This document shows, in pieces, positions 35,176 to 46,482 of a stretch of 64,000 bases of DNA (the first letter of the stretch is position 1; each line of letters begins with the position of its first letter). Location: assembly GCA_035235625.1 (NCBI GenBank), contig CP141140.1, positions 55,423,351 through 55,487,350 of the forward strand, read 5' to 3'. The notes under the pieces were generated by a model. That model made no database searches, was not told the DNA's origin, and worked only from the letters and a program-made list of their open reading frames with translations. The DNA is from Saururus chinensis. Taxonomy: Eukaryota > Streptophyta > Magnoliopsida > Piperales > Saururaceae. Both the position numbers and the translations under genes were made by a program.

Positions 35176-35851
35176 GGGTTTCTGGCCGGAAGGAGAAAAG
35201 CAATAGTAATTTCTGCAATTACTATTCATACAGAAATTAAACTACATATAGATTTATTTAATAAAACCTTCGTTAATATACTTGAAGATAACAATAACGA
35301 TCCTACCTTTATTGCCGGTTTGTCGTCAATCCACTACCGCCGGAGCGTCGTCAGAGTCGCCGGAAAATTCCCTTGACAGCTCCTCCTTCCCTTAACAGTC
35401 CAACCTCCTCCAATCGGGCAAAAGACCCCCAAATTGTGCCTTAAGAAGGCCTTTTATAAACATGGGGATTAGGGTTCCTAACCCCGCTAGAATTTTGTGT
35501 AACCCTCCCCAATTAGGCCACCTAATTGGGACCTTAAAAATTAATTTCGGAATTATAAACAACCGGGCCCGCAAAATGACTTAAACGGGCCAAATACAAT
35601 CTAAATCGGGTAAACGGGCTTTATGCAATATACTTAACTTCGAACAGTCGTATCTCCCTTATCCGAACTCCGATTCGCACATTCTTGGTGGCGCTTCGAA
35701 GCTCTATCTGTCTACTTTTAATAGAATTAGTTTTAACCATAAATTCTATCTAGGGAGGAAGTTATTTACTAAGAATATCAATGGGTCAAACACCCTATTT
35801 TCCACGTATTTAATTTTTGAAACTCAGGAAAATTCGGGATATTACAATGAC

Positions 35852-36519
35852 GAAGCCCGGAGATGTTGCAGCGTCTGAAATGGCGTTCTGGACCTTGGAC
35901 ATTCTGTAGCTTAATTTTGACTACCATGAGGGCTTTAAAATTGGCAACATCTTCTGGGTGCAAGTTCAAATGCTCCTCAAGTGTTCTCTCCTTCTCATCA
36001 GAAACCAAATCCACCTTGGTTGGCTTGACCAAGGCACTAGGAGGGGTGGGATAGAAAAAAACAGAATTTGAAGTGAGCAAAGAGAAGGGAAATGGCAACA
36101 ATGAGAGAGACAGTAACGAGTCGAAAGAGAGAGGATGGGAGGGATTGGGGCGACCGGTACTTGTCTTGCGGGATGACAGGTTTATGAAGGGAATAGGAGA
36201 GAAGTCTGAGGAGGGGTTTTGCAGTGGTGTAACTGGGTCACCCACCAATTGATGGTAACCCCCAAGATCAAATGGAAACGCTGCAATAGTGAAGCTTTTG
36301 ACGTTGAAATGGTTCGTCCTATTGTGACCGTGCCAATTAGTTATTGGAAATCTGCCATCTATTGAAAAAAATGAACTTTGAAGCCTGAGTACACCCGGTC
36401 TATGCTTGTAATGAGGACGAGGACCTGGTCATCTTGCTACTTTGCAACGAACAGTTGTCGAGTGATTAACATCACGGAGGATAGAGAAGTTGTGGTGATG
36501 GCAACTCCCAGGAAGAACT
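35852..36519 (-). other. internal region of the minus-strand LTR element (PBS side)
   Basis: On - this follows the primer-binding site. A partly open frame (complement of 35,778-36,248) contains a hydrophobic, Leu/Ser/Pro-rich stretch and then a charged stretch (TLEEHLNLHPEDVANFK) and runs into E2. I do not recognise it as a gag or any known domain. Confidence 0.4.
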
Positions 36520-36532
36520 GCTCTGATACCAA

Positions 36533-39500
36533 TGTTGTAAATCATTAGATCTACAGGTGAATAATAGAGGAAAGTGTAGAGTTGAGAGGGGACGATAGGG
36601 AAGGCTAGACAAAGAGAAGAAGAAATTAGGATTGAGAGAAGAGTTTTGAGGATATATTAGGTCAGACAATGGGAAGAAGGATAACATAACACTAATTGAA
36701 AGACTAATTCATTCTCCCTCAAATTAGGGCATAACCCTTACATTAAATAGAACTCCTAAATGGGCCTAAACACTAACCTAAAAGCCCATGAACACAAATT
36801 GTCATGACCCGGATTTTTAAAAGCATTTTTAAATAGCATGAATGGTAAGTAGTGATTTTTTTTTCTTTAATACAAAACAAATCATTCGATTAAATATCCA
36901 ATTCATGATAACTGGGGTTCACAAATACGGATATCAAATCATATGATATTTACACGTCTCAAAATTTTAACAACAGCTCATCCATCTAAGTACAAGTCTG
37001 TCACCCATCTAAAAATAAATAACAGGTTGATGTCTCCTTCGCGCAAACGGGAGACGACAACCGGACCGGGAAATTATTTCTGGTCTGGTTTAAAATATTT
37101 ATATTTTCAACATCCTACTGAACCTGGTCCGGTTCAATAGGTTGTGGATTTCGAAACAAATTTTAAAAATTATGTTTGGACCTAAAGACCTTCATGAGTA
37201 TTCTGACCTAGTTTCAGCATAGGGTAAAATCCCAGTATCTATTAATTGACTTTTTTTACCCTTCTAACTGAGTGATGGTTCACTTACCCGACTTAGGGGC
37301 TCTAGTTCAAGGGCCTGTGAGTTGATCTAAAAATTGGGAAAATTCTTAATGAGAGTTTAATGGGTAATATAATTATAGGCCAAACCTTTTGGTGAGGAAA
37401 AAATCCCAGTGAGTGGGTAATTGACCTTTTTGTCCCTAGGTTTAATCGTAAATCGTCAAGCCAACCTGGGTCGGTTCAAGGGGTTCATGACCCCGTCACA
37501 CGCCAGGAAAATTACACAGAGTCCATGAAGTCAAGTAGTAAGCTTGAGTTCAATTTTGGACCCATCGGATGTCATTAATGCCTTAAACCAAATGACATAA
37601 ATACCCCTTTGAGTGGACCCGCCTACATTCGTGTGAATGGAAGCGCGGGTCAGTTTGAGAGTGGAGTCTCCTAAGAGGATTATAACTTAAAATAAATAAA
37701 AAGGTAGTGAGATGACCAAATGACCTAAGGGAGAGCACCATACCCTAGATGGCAAAATTACCCGAATGCCCTTAAGGGTAGTATGTTTCGTTTCTGTCAA
37801 AACTAATAACCTTAGCACTAAGCATTAGGGTACGCTATAGTGACGTGGAATGGTTTCAAAAGGAAGGGGTGTGACTAGTAAGTGACATGAAGACCTTGTA
37901 GGGTCATAGTGTCACGGGAAATAAGGGGTAGAACCCTAATTCTCAGGTTTAGGGCAACAGATTACACGTGTCTGCAACCGAGTGCATCGATCGACTAGAG
38001 TGTCATGTATGTAACTCACAAGATGTGCTAGAGTTGTGTATACTATCAGGCTTGAATACTCCGAGCCCTAGCTCTGCAAATGAATGCAATGGGCCTCTAT
38101 TTATTATTTATATATTTGTATGATTGCATGATATTTATGATGATGCATGCTTTTGATATGAATGTATTGATTCTTATCAGTAACTTAAGATTAATGAAGA
38201 TTAATCAAGAGACATGGGTTGCTGTTGGTTTGGAGGGGGAACATCTAATCAAGATAATGACTAAAATACCCACTTTAGGGTTAGGACTAGTTCATGGAGT
38301 GAACGGGGCCCTGACATAGAATCTTACCTTGGTTAATGAACTGAGGGTGATTTTGGGATGTTCTTCGAGTCATAGCTCAGTGGATGAGCTATTTAGTGGG
38401 CCGATTCACAAGGTGAAGAGGACCCACATGGTTGAGTGGTTACTTGACTGGATAAAAATAATCTACCCTAAGTTTCAGATGTTTGGGGGAGTCAATGGTC
38501 ATAAGGACCTGAGACTTCTATAGATATATCAGTAATGTCTTTATGAGACATTTTCTCCCAGAGTTGGGATGCTGGAGATTGGGATATGCTTCTTCATCGC
38601 CACGACGGTTTGGGTATTGACCAAAGGGTCTTTACCGCGGGTCTCCCGCAGGTCTTCCCAGGACTATTTAGTACGTACGAAAAGCGGAGTTGTATGAGCA
38701 TCATGGAAGGCATGTACTTTTCGTCAATTTGTGTCCATGAGCACAGTTGGGATCCTCTTCTCCAGATTCGTTGCAGGCTATTAAGAGCCCTGGGGATTTG
38801 GATCAAGTTGCTGTTAAGTAGTCTACTCCAAGGTTGGAGACCTTTGTCTGGAGATTTCTCGAGGAGCGAGTTATCTCTGAGTTACAGATTTGATAGTTTT
38901 AATTATCGAATAAGGGATGTGAGATAATTAATAACATTATTTGATATTGCTTGTTAATTAGACAAGTGGAACAATTAAAGAACTTACTAAAATGTAGGTT
39001 GAAAATATCTAAGCATTGCATGTGTGATGCTATGCTTCTTAGGATATAGTAGTTTCTAGGCAGAACTACGTCTGGATCCGATCTTGTTGGAAACATTGGA
39101 GATGTTGTCTGATGAGTACGTAGGCAACTAACATCGGGTGATGTTGGCCCGATCCAAAAAATATTAATAAAACCTTTTGTCCATTGGAAACTCTTCTCCT
39201 GTAGGCGGAGATGCTCCATTGTGGTTGTGGTTGTGGTTGTTGTTTGGTTTACTTTGTTGCAGATTCTCCAGGCGACGACAAGTGAGACCAAGGCAGGCGA
39301 GCACAAGAGGTTTTCGTGTTTCTGCAACTTTGGTACGTAAGTGTACCTTAAGCGTGAGAGTCAACTTGTTATTTATTTTCAGACGAGTGACAGACTTGTA
39401 CTTAGATGGATGAGCTGTTGTTAAAATTTTGAGATGTGTAAATATCATATGATTTGATATCCGTATTTGTGAACCCTAGTTATCATGAACTGGATATTTA

Positions 39501-39683
39501 ATCGAATGATTTGTTTTGTATTAAAGAAAAAAAAATTTGCTACTTACCGTTCATGCTATTTAAAAATGTTTTTAAAAATTCGGGTCGTGACACTAATTAA
39601 ATAAAAATTACAAATAACTCCCTAATTGCATAACTATTAATAAAATAAACTATTCCTAGCAGCCTTCTAAATGGGTCATAACA
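36533..39683 (-). repeat. 5' LTR of the minus-strand LTR element, split by E3
   Basis: Parts 36533-36798 and 39593-39683 align with the left LTR. The left LTR shows the intact site (cccattaatactaattaaa), so E3 clearly arrived later. Confidence 0.82.
36799..39592 (+). mobile_element. TG...CA element E3 with ~228-bp terminal inverted repeats
   Basis: The ends are TGTCATGACCC and GGGTCGTGACA, with flanks CAAAT (36794-36798) and CTAAT (39593-39597), a 5-bp duplication with one mismatch. The interior 37,100-39,592 matches the right half of E1 in the same direction. The left ~228 bp is instead an inverted copy of E3's own right end, so E3 has two '3' ends' facing outward and lacks the usual TGTAATATCCC start and TATA box. 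No coding domain. Confidence 0.8.
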
Positions 39684-40200
39684 CATGCATGCGGTTTTTG
39701 GTCATCAACAGTGTGAACAACGTGTTAGTGAGAATGATACAATAGTGTTTATTCACTATTGGTAGGGTTCAATGTGTTGGAGAACTCACTGATTATTATC
39801 GGTGAGGTCGCTGACTCATCTATAAAGTCATTGATAAAGATTTATATCTCTGTCAGTGATAGTCAACATGTCGGTGATCTCACATATGGTTATCGATAAG
39901 AGCACTGGCATGTTAGTGATGTCACCAGTGGAGATTAACATCTCTGTTAGTGATAGTTGACGCATTAGTGAGCTCACAAATGACTATCAGTGATAAGGTC
40001 ACTGATAGATTCTGTCGATAAGATTTGACGAGTCAAAGAACTTACTGATAGTTATCGATGATGTCATTGACCCATCTATGAGGTTATTGATGGACCTCAA
40101 AGTCACTATCGGCAGGGTTTGACATGTTGACGAGTTCACCAATAGTCATTGATGGGGTCACTGACATGTTGGCAAAGTTGCCGATGGAATATATGATTTC
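39684..40200. repeat. right part of Spm-like repeat region
   Basis: About 500 bp of short degenerate repeats built from atcggtga(g/t)gtcactga, gtcaacatgt and their relatives, in both orientations. They resemble the repeats at 26,205-27,239. Typical of subterminal transposase-binding arrays, though this is by resemblance only. Confidence 0.5.
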
Positions 40201-43200
40201 TGATTTCATTAGGAATATAACTAATGTATGTTACATTACTACAATTAATAATACATATTTTTTTATGTTCTTTGCAATGTGAAAGAAATTTCACTTATGC
40301 ATATATTTACTTAGGGGCTAGAATCCCCAATGCATGTGTATGAGCCTATTGATTGTGATGAATGGGAAAAAATGCATATGGCAACCAAGGTCATGTGAAC
40401 CCTTGGTTCCTTGGCTCTAAGAGTGAGTTTTTAGCCATACAGACGGAAGAGTTTGATATGAAAAAGGACCAAGGTCTTCTAGCTTACAATAGTATATATA
40501 TATTATGTGTTTTGAAACTGTCATGTGTTACTTCATGCCTAATAGCAGGGCTAGTCCTCAGCCAAATAGGTAGTGGATAAGGCTTGTCCATGTATGTGGC
40601 TGCTAACAATTTGTTTGTCGATATTTTGTTTGCAAAAAAAACTCTTTTTCGGTGGACACAACCATTGTTCACATATATAGCCTCTTAGGCGATTAGATGA
40701 GAGTTAAAGCGGTTCAAGAGAACGAAAGAGTTGTTGGCAACTTTGGCTAAGTAGGGTAGCTCCGGTTGGGATCTCAAGATTAAGTAACTTAGCATATAAT
40801 AATATTTTAGACTTATATATGTTATCTTCTTTATTTGTAGTATTACTATTGAACAAATTAGTTCATATTCAAAAGCCAAATAGAGCTATTAATGTTAACT
40901 GAAGGAATATTTAATAATAAACTTTAAGGAAGAACTCAAATATAATATTAACATGGTTGTATTTAAATTATTAAGGATTTAAGTATAAGAAAATGAAGCT
41001 TAAAAATACTTATAGAGAAATAAAAATTGCCCTTTTCATATAAGAATGTACACTACATTTAAAGTTAACCAGATCAGATGAGGTTTTTGTGCATGGTCAT
41101 ATTCGAAAATTGATAGACAAAAGAATTCGGTTGGACACGGCTATGGACACCTCGGACTTGGCCTGAACATCGGACAACGAACGTCCACAACCAACCCTAC
41201 CTGATATTATAAATTCTCTTACTAAGTATTTCAAAATAACTCACCACCCCCTAAACCTTGTAGGACTTGTTGAAGCTTAGTGTGTAGGTAGAAAGGCCTA
41301 TTTGGGAGTTTTCAAAATGATTTCAAAGATTTCAACCGCACCATAAATCTTAGTAAGAACTTTATCATTTTTCAGCTTGTGTATTTGTACACAGACGGTA
41401 ATTCCTGAGAAATAGAATCTTGATTCCATGCTTATGGTGAATGCCTCCAGTCGTGGACCTGACCAAAATTCTAGGGTACCATAGCTCATAAAACTCTACT
41501 TTTCATACGCATTATATAATTATGTGAATAGACCTGCGAGAAACCCGCAATTAAGATCTCTCTAACCAATGCCTAAATCCTGTAGTTGTGAAGAAAAGTA
41601 TCATAATCTCTACTATTTTCCAACTCTAAGAGAAATAATTCTTTGAAGACTACTCTTTGTACCTCATAGGAACCTTAGACCATATGGATCAATATTTCAA
41701 ATAATTAAAATACAAACCAATTTAATATTTTTAGGTCAATCATTAGTTCAAATGAATGGGTCCTCTTTCACACCGTGAAACGACCCACATCCACCCATAA
41801 GGGCAATTTAGTATATTTACTATAATGCTATGAATGTTTAAGAACCGGCCCATACCCTTATTGCTCTATAATGTGATTTTTTTTTCAAATTTACCAACCC
41901 TTTTTTAAGTGTTTAAAGAGGTAAAAATATGTTTGAACTGGCCCAATTATGCTCAAAGCGGGTTGGTCCAGGTGCAAATATACTGGCCAACCCACAACTC
42001 GTGTGTGGGTTTGGCCTGAGTCATCTTCCTCCCTCCCAAACTACGCCATCTCTGTTGCAGGCTAGAGAAGATGGTGGTGCGACAGTGACCCACTGTCTGA
42101 TTCTGACCGCCCTAGGCTTGCCGGAATGATTCCACGGCTGTCTACTAGACGGCATCTAAGAGGTTTCACTCACCATCCTCTGTCGCTGCCCATTCTTAGC
42201 TACTGGCAAATAGAGCACAACAGGCATATAGAGTCGGCATCTGTCGGGCCACCCAACGGCCACTGAAACTTCCGTCGAGACTTCCTCCATTGTCCTCTAG
42301 CCCACTCCCGGATCACTTTCATGTGCACACACTGTTGCTAGACACTCTTCATCTCAGACTCCGGGCCGAAAAATAGAACCAGGAGTCGGCCAGTGGGTCT
42401 TAGGTCCAATTACATGGCTTCTCACCGGAATTGGCTTCCTTCTGACTGGCCCAGACACGTAGAATTTGCCCAGCCCTTTTTCCCCAGTCGTAGTTCCTTC
42501 TTTCCAACGACGCCGCAATAGAGATCACATCGAGAGTCTCTACTGCCGGTGTTGGTAGCCGAGCCAGCCATTTGAAAAAAGGGCAGCTCTGCCAGCTGTC
42601 GTCCAACATTGCGAAAAATTATTTAGTAGATCTGTTGTACGGGACAGGTGGTAGATAGGTGTTTTTAAATGAGTGACATATTTCATGAATTGGTATGAGT
42701 TTAAAATTAAATAAGATGAGGTATAAATAAATTTTGGATTATATGTTTAAAAAAAATAGATATATATACAGATATGTGGTAGAATAATTATATTAGATAC
42801 TTTTTCCAATAGTAAAAGACCCATTGTGGGTTCGCTCTCTCCTTCCTTCTCTGATTGTCTCCTCTGTCTATGGCATATACCATAGCTATGTTAAAAGTAT
42901 AAGGGTGTTGGCCGGATTGTTGGTGATCTCCTCATCAATCGGTAATGACTTTAAATAATTGCCCGAATTAGTTCCTACAAATGGATATTTTTCTAATGTT
43001 GTTTGGTTTTGGTTGGCAGTCACAACACTGATACCAGGTTGGATACTCGACTTTGTTTGAGAGAATAGAATTGAGTGCATGAGTACTACCCCGATTGCTG
43101 TTAACTGATGGAGAAGAGAAGATGTTGGCGCCAATGTTCTCACTTGAGGTAACTTGGCACAAAGGCTCCTCATGTTAATTTACAATGAAATTTCTAGTAA

Positions 43201-44649
43201 CCAATCATTCGTATGCATGCAAACTCCCATCAACGAGATTTATAAACAATGATCTTCTTTCTTTCTCTAGTGATGTCTTTTACACATGTTTTTTTCTTCG
43301 CCTCTTTCATCGGCGACATACTCTTTTCTAGTCACCAAGCCTTCAACTTTAATGACTTACTTACTCTAAGAATTTAAGAAAGAAGATAGAGGCTAAGGTT
43401 AGAAAAAAAGGGGTTTATATAAATAAAGAAGAGAAAAGTCTTGACCTATCCTAATATAAGTAGAACATGATACGTAATTTTAGGAAATCTCCTTATTTTC
43501 TATCCCCATTTACTCAAGGGGTCATTAGTTGGCCCCACTAAAAGTAATACCCTTATTCACTAAAAATTCTAAATAAATATTTTTTTATCAATCAATCCTA
43601 AAAAAATATTTTAAAAAAATTCAAAAAAATTTAATTTTTTTTTTAAAAATACATAAATTCCTAGACAATACAGGGACAATGAAGAAGTGTTTTTTAAGAT
43701 GGGTGGAAAAGATAGAATGATAAAAAGAGGGGTAAAATAAGGGAATGATAGATATCGCAAGGCAGAAGAGACAGACAGGATGGGTTTGAGGTAAATATAG
43801 TTGATTTTGTCCCTACAAAGAGCAAAATCAATTTAAGTTGATTTCATTGTTATGATTGACTTTGTCCTTCACAAAATAGGTGATTTCGTCATTTGACATG
43901 GCAAAATCACAAAAAAAATTACAAAATAGAACACAAATTTGATAATTATTTTTATCTCTAAGTTATTTTAATAATTATTTATATAAATTTACTAATTTAT
44001 TTTCTCTAGAGAATTTCCCTAGCAAACACCCCCAAGTGCAAATAAAACATTTCCCCAAAGTTCAATAATTAGAATTATTTTTTAATTAATTTTAATTAAA
44101 TTTTAAAAAATAGATGTCATTATTAATTTTTGAGAAAGTCAATTATAAGGTGAAAAAAGAAGTATTTTTGTTGCTTCGCTCATACAATGAGGCCAACATA
44201 AGGAATACACAGGAGCTTTGATATTTGAGATTGACGACACACGTTAAGACATATTAGTACCAATACTACTGGTGTTAGCATGCATTAATGCATATGTAAT
44301 ATGTTTAATAGATAAAGAGAGTATAGGGTTGTGTTAAAAACTTAGACCTGACTTGATCTGAACTAAGGGTAAGGTCGAGTATAAGAAAAAAATAACTAGG
44401 TATATTTCGGGTTAGGTAGGGTATTGTATGTAAAAAACTCAAGATCTTAATTAATTTATAAAATTATATTTAACTAAAATGATATAAAATTTTATAATTT
44501 TTTATAAATAAAATTAACTAATAATAATAATTTAATTTTAATTATTAAAACCAACCTCACTTATTATAGGATCTCGGTTCTTATTTTATATTTTTTAAAT
44601 TTTATTTTAGGTAAAATTATGTCCAAAGAACTTGAATCTTACCACATGT
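40201..44649. other. intergenic DNA, no gene recognised
   Basis: Mostly AT-rich. Short open frames at 40362-40580, 42400-42609 and 42886-43173 show no recognisable domain. The stretch 41,930-42,620 is less AT-rich and could be an old gene or element fragment. A sequence like the complement of a tRNA-Met primer-binding site (ctgatacca at 43030) hints at an old LTR element near 43.0 kb, but no LTR pair was found. 43,570-44,130 is extremely AT-rich. Confidence 0.4.
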
Positions 44650-45134
44650 AATAATTAATTCGAGGAGTCGAATCCAAAGAACTCGGTTACTACCTCGGGC
44701 TAGGTCGGGTCCCTGACATAACCTACTTAAGATGCAGCCTTAGCCGTAGTGTCGGGCGGGACATTAAAAACAAACGCGTGTGACGAAGAGACTACATGTA
44801 ATAGTTGAACGTCCGTGTCCAAAGTTAGGAACTTCAGACCATGCCCGCTCTGCCATATTCGCCACGTATGCCCAGCCAGTGAAGCCATACACGCGCTGAC
44901 CTGGATGCATGAAGCGGATAAGCGCACGCTGCCAAAGTCCCTTTTTGTTTCCGGGGGGACGATACGAAAAAAAACTCTCTTTCAAGTGTCCCAAACTCAT
45001 TCTTTCTACGTGAACAGAGTAGAATGCGAAACAAACATGAAATTTCTCCCCATCCACGACATTCCAATTAGGGGTGGACTGTGTGAAGGTACGAATCCAG
45101 GTGGATCCGCGTTCAGAATAGTGGAGAAAAAGGT

Positions 45135-45172
45135 CACGTGGGTCCCCCACCCGGAGCAAACTGAAAATATCT
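45135..45172 (+). promoter_or_regulatory. G-box, TCP site and evening element of the TOC1 promoter
   Basis: Three clock-type sites lie within 38 bp. A perfect G-box CACGTG is at 45135-45140. The complement of 45138-45145 is GGACCCAC, fitting the class I TCP consensus GGNCCCAC. A perfect evening element AAAATATCT is at 45164-45172. In Arabidopsis the evening element in the TOC1 promoter is bound by CCA1/LHY. The cluster lies about 1.3 kb above the start codon, just upstream of the probable transcribed leader. Confidence 0.65.
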
Positions 45173-46482
45173 TAGCCACCAAAAAGTTCCCATTTTTTAT
45201 TGCTGCAAAACTCCTCACTTTTCTTTCACTAGTCTTCTTCTTCCACCTCCCCTCCACTTCTCCTCCAAATTCCGGCCTATTAGCCCTCAAATCCGATTTA
45301 CCCAGCTGGGTTGTTGAATCCCTTGAGGTAATTGTTTGTAGATTTACTCGGACTTAATCCGGAAATGTAACTTTTTGCTTTGCATTTCTTTTTCAAGTTA
45401 TCTTGTTCTGCGCGTGTCTGCTTGACTTTCTTATCAGTTTGTAATCCGCTTCAGTTTTTTGTTTTTTTGTTAGTAAGGAGTTACAATATTGGCGTCTGTT
45501 TTTATTTATTTGTGTTTTTTAATAAAGATTTAGAGAGGTTTTTATTTCATCAGTGGAAGGCTGGAGATGTTTGTGCCCTTGTATTTATTTATCTTCAACT
45601 TTATCTGGTTGTATCTGTTTTCTAACAACCATGCCTTATCGATTTCCACAGTTGCTACTTCACTTCTGTATGGGTAATCATAATTTTTTTTTGTTGCAAC
45701 TTTATTTTTGGATATATTGTTCTATGATTGTTATTAGTATCATCATAACTTTGTTTTATTTTTTACTATTGCATTATCATTAACGTAGGTTGAAAGCTTG
45801 GTTAATTGCAAAAAATAAAACGTAAATATGTAGGTTCCGGTCAAGGATAATGTATGTGCTTGTAGTTCTGACATGCTGCAGACCTGTGGGGGGGTGGCGG
45901 TGCACCCCCTGGAATGAATTGCTGTTGTTCAATTGGAGATCATTTGTGCGTTAGTGTCCATTTGGAAATTTTCCCTTTATTTGGATTGGAATGCTACCAT
46001 AAATTACGATTATCTGGATAAGTAAACCTTACATTTTAGTAGTAACTGATGCACTTTAAGGAGGATACTCATTTAGAAGCGAATGATCTACTAGATTGTT
46101 GACTGAGGAGAGGAAAAGGGTTGGCTATCTGTGCCATATTATTTAAAGGATTGGTGTGATAGGATTCTTTAATAATTTGTGTATTTTCCTGTATTTTTGT
46201 TTTGGTCAGGTGTTTAGCTTTCTGGAGATTGGTAGATCTTCTGCTAAAAGTGAAGTGAACAAGCTGTACTTTGCCACGACGTTGCCGATGCTTTTAAACT
46301 ATGCATGTGTACAAGGCTAATGTGTTGGTGGAAATCTGGCTATTATGAATATTGCTCTCGTGAACCTCAGGCTGCAAAGATTGCTTTGCATCACAATCTC
46401 CATAGATTGGGTGAAAAGAATTGTTGAATATCGTCTTTGTGCTATATGGCATCATAAGTATTTGTGAGTATATTCGAATTCT
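45173..46482 (+). other. probable TOC1 5' leader with an intron
   Basis: A CT-rich leader-like stretch (45,220-45,328) ends at a donor (ccttgag|gtaatt). A strong acceptor with a pyrimidine tract (ttttgttttggtcag) ends at 46209. If spliced, the leader would be 45.2-45,328 joined to 46,210-46,482. That second part carries two short upstream open frames, at 46288 (10 codons) and 46345-46467 (40 codons). Inference only; transcript data would settle it. Confidence 0.4.

Larger units (their letters stand above)
28390..35846 (-). mobile_element. TG...CA element E2 (solo-LTR-like), same family as E1
   Basis: Perfect 5-bp duplication ATGAC at 28385-28389 and 35847-35851. Read on - it begins TGTAATATCCCGAATTTTCC, like E1, and ends GGCCATGACA. 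The first ~450 bp match E1 closely, including the complement of a TATA-like tttataaaagg (around 35451-35460). Without its nested insert (30,874-34,739) it is about 3.6 kb. No coding domain was seen. It lies inside the LTR element of 27,240-39,683. Confidence 0.82.
27240..39683 (-). mobile_element. non-autonomous LTR retrotransposon, host to two later insertions
   Basis: The two LTRs are direct repeats at 27,240-27,612 and 36,533-39,683 (the second split by E3). They are flanked by CATGT at the left and CATGC at the right, a 5-bp duplication with one change. On the - strand the 5' LTR is the right one. It is followed by a primer-binding site complementary to initiator tRNA-Met (gctctgatacca on + at 36520-36531), and a purine tract precedes the 3' LTR (complement of ccaccactctttcac at 27615). 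Without its inserts the internal part is only about 1.45 kb. I recognise no gag or pol, so it must have moved with help from another element. The LTRs are roughly 88% alike by eye, with a ~24-bp indel. Confidence 0.8.

Noticed and set aside
34573-35376. Open frames of 78-134 codons in the GC-rich block of E2
   Set aside because: Same composition effect; frames cross the boundary between E5 and E2, so they cannot be an ancestral gene.
36799-39592. E3 as a Mutator-type DNA transposon because of its long inverted ends
   Set aside because: Flank duplication is 5 bp rather than about 9, ends are TG...CA, and the body matches solo-LTR-like elements E1 and E2.
44764-45357. Open frames of 131-180 codons on both strands above TOC1
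   Set aside because: They overlap the promoter/leader region, have no recognised domain, and both strands are open over the same stretch.
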